Below, in pieces: positions 62,850-64,000 of a DNA stretch of 64,000 bases (positions within the stretch are counted from its first letter, which is position 1; every line of letters starts with the position of its first letter). This DNA is from Cacajao melanocephalus. Taxonomy: Eukaryota > Chordata > Mammalia > Primates > Pitheciidae. The position numbers and the translations under genes were made by a program. A model generated the notes under the pieces. That model saw only the letters and a program-made list of their open reading frames with translations, was not told the DNA's origin and did not search any database. The stretch covers positions 34,950 through 98,949 of the forward strand of contig CAUYLG010026873.1 of assembly GCA_963573385.1 (NCBI GenBank), given 5' to 3'.

Positions 62850-63289
62850 AACCGCATCTCTACTGGCATCTTCATTTCTATAGTATAACAAGCATTTTCC
62901 CACTTCTGAGGCTGTGTGTTTTCTTGTCTTCACCTGAATGAGTCTCTTTCCACACCTGGCATGCCTGATGCTGTTCACCCTTCTAAATGCAGCTTGTATA
63001 CCATCTCTGGAGTAAGACTTGTTGAATGTATATCTGTCTACAACCTGCAGCATAGTTAGCCAAAATGATCAAAAGGGGGACAGAGCTGTCTGCCCAGACT
63101 TGAGCGTGGGACTCCCTGGAGCTGACTTTCCAGTGATAATAAAATGGCCCCATCGAAATCTCGCCTTGAATTGTAGCTTCCATAATTCCCATATGTTATG
63201 AGACGAACCCAGTGGGAGATGACTGAATCATGGGGGCAGGTCTTTCCCATGCTGTTCTTGTGACAGTGAATAAGTTTCATGAGATCTGA

Positions 63290-63602
<313 letters not shown>

Positions 63603-63756
63603 AAGATCTGATGGTTTTATAAAGGGGAGTTTCCCTACACAAGCCTTCTTTCCTGCCACCATGTAAGACATGCCTTTGCTTCTCTTCTGCCTTCCACCAC
63701 GATTATGAGGCCTCCTCAGTCATGTGGAACTGTGAGTTTGTTAAACCTCTTTCCTG

Positions 63757-64000
63757 GGCCAGACGCAGTGGCTCACGCCTGTAATCCCAGCACTTTGGGA
63801 GGCCAAGGCGGGCGGATCACGATGTCAAGAGATCGAGACCATCCTGGCCAACATGGTGAAACCCCGTCTCTACTAAAAATGCCAAAAAAAAAAAAAATAG
63901 CTGGGCGTGGTGGCGCGCACCTGTAGTCACAGCTACTGAGGATGCTGAGGCAAGAGAATTGCTTGAACCTGGGAGGCAGAGGTTGCAGTGAGCCGAGGTC
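63757..64000 (+). mobile_element. Alu SINE (AluSc-like), cut by the window end
   Basis: Begins 'ggccagacgcagtggctcac' directly after truncated THE1 sequence, has 'caagagatcgagaccatcct' and an expanded A14 in the central linker (about 63881-63896), and is still in the right arm at base 64000. Confidence 0.96.

Overview
The window is nuclear DNA from a simian primate, most likely human. It holds Alu elements on both strands, a nearly full-length L1 of the primate L1PA/L1PB kind, THE1/MST/MLT1 LTRs, and a background of MIR, L2 and fossil DNA transposons. Chromosome and locus cannot be assigned from the sequence alone. I find no supportable protein-coding exon, rRNA, tRNA, CpG island or CRISPR array. 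Every longer open frame I checked is either inside a transposable element or short and featureless, so this is an intergenic or intronic stretch.

Layout. 0-3.7 kb: Alu copies and old MaLR LTR fragments nested in one another, including a three-monomer Alu flanked by one perfect 14-bp target duplication. 3.7-11 kb: mostly single-copy DNA with MIR/L2 remnants and one 5'-truncated Alu. 11-14.2 kb: two Alus, a MER58-like hAT element, a complete Tigger-like element flanked by TA, and another Alu. 14.2-20.3 kb: an antisense L1 (5'UTR, ORF1 and ORF2 all recognisable, all broken). The flanks show that it landed in the target duplication of the neighbouring Alu. 20.3-34.5 kb: single-copy DNA with a (GT)15 tract, a hAT element with ragged terminal inverted repeats, L1M and MaLR fragments, and four Alus. 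34.5-40.4 kb: three MaLR solo LTRs with recognisable 5-bp target duplications, one of them inside an L1M tail. 41-45.6 kb: MER58-like, Alu, (CA)25, an ERV class I env relic, L2. 47.7-52 kb: MIR, an L1M tail split by an ERV1-type LTR, and two more LTR pieces. 52-63 kb: mainly single-copy DNA with MIR/L2, an LTR fragment, three Alu/L1M remnants, MER5A-like and MER33-like elements. 63.1-64 kb: a THE1-type LTR cut by two Alus, the last running off the window.

No genes act together here. What the window shows is the order of transposition events: ancient MIR/L2 and MER elements first, then MaLR LTRs and L1M, then Alus, then the L1PA-lineage insertion. The observations least explained by known repeats are three pairs of short dispersed direct duplications (31.5/35.0, 42.2/43.3 and 54.7/55.5 kb) and two double-hairpin clusters (41.3 and 48.6 kb). 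Repeat family names are from memory of consensus sequences and are hedged where the subfamily is unsure.
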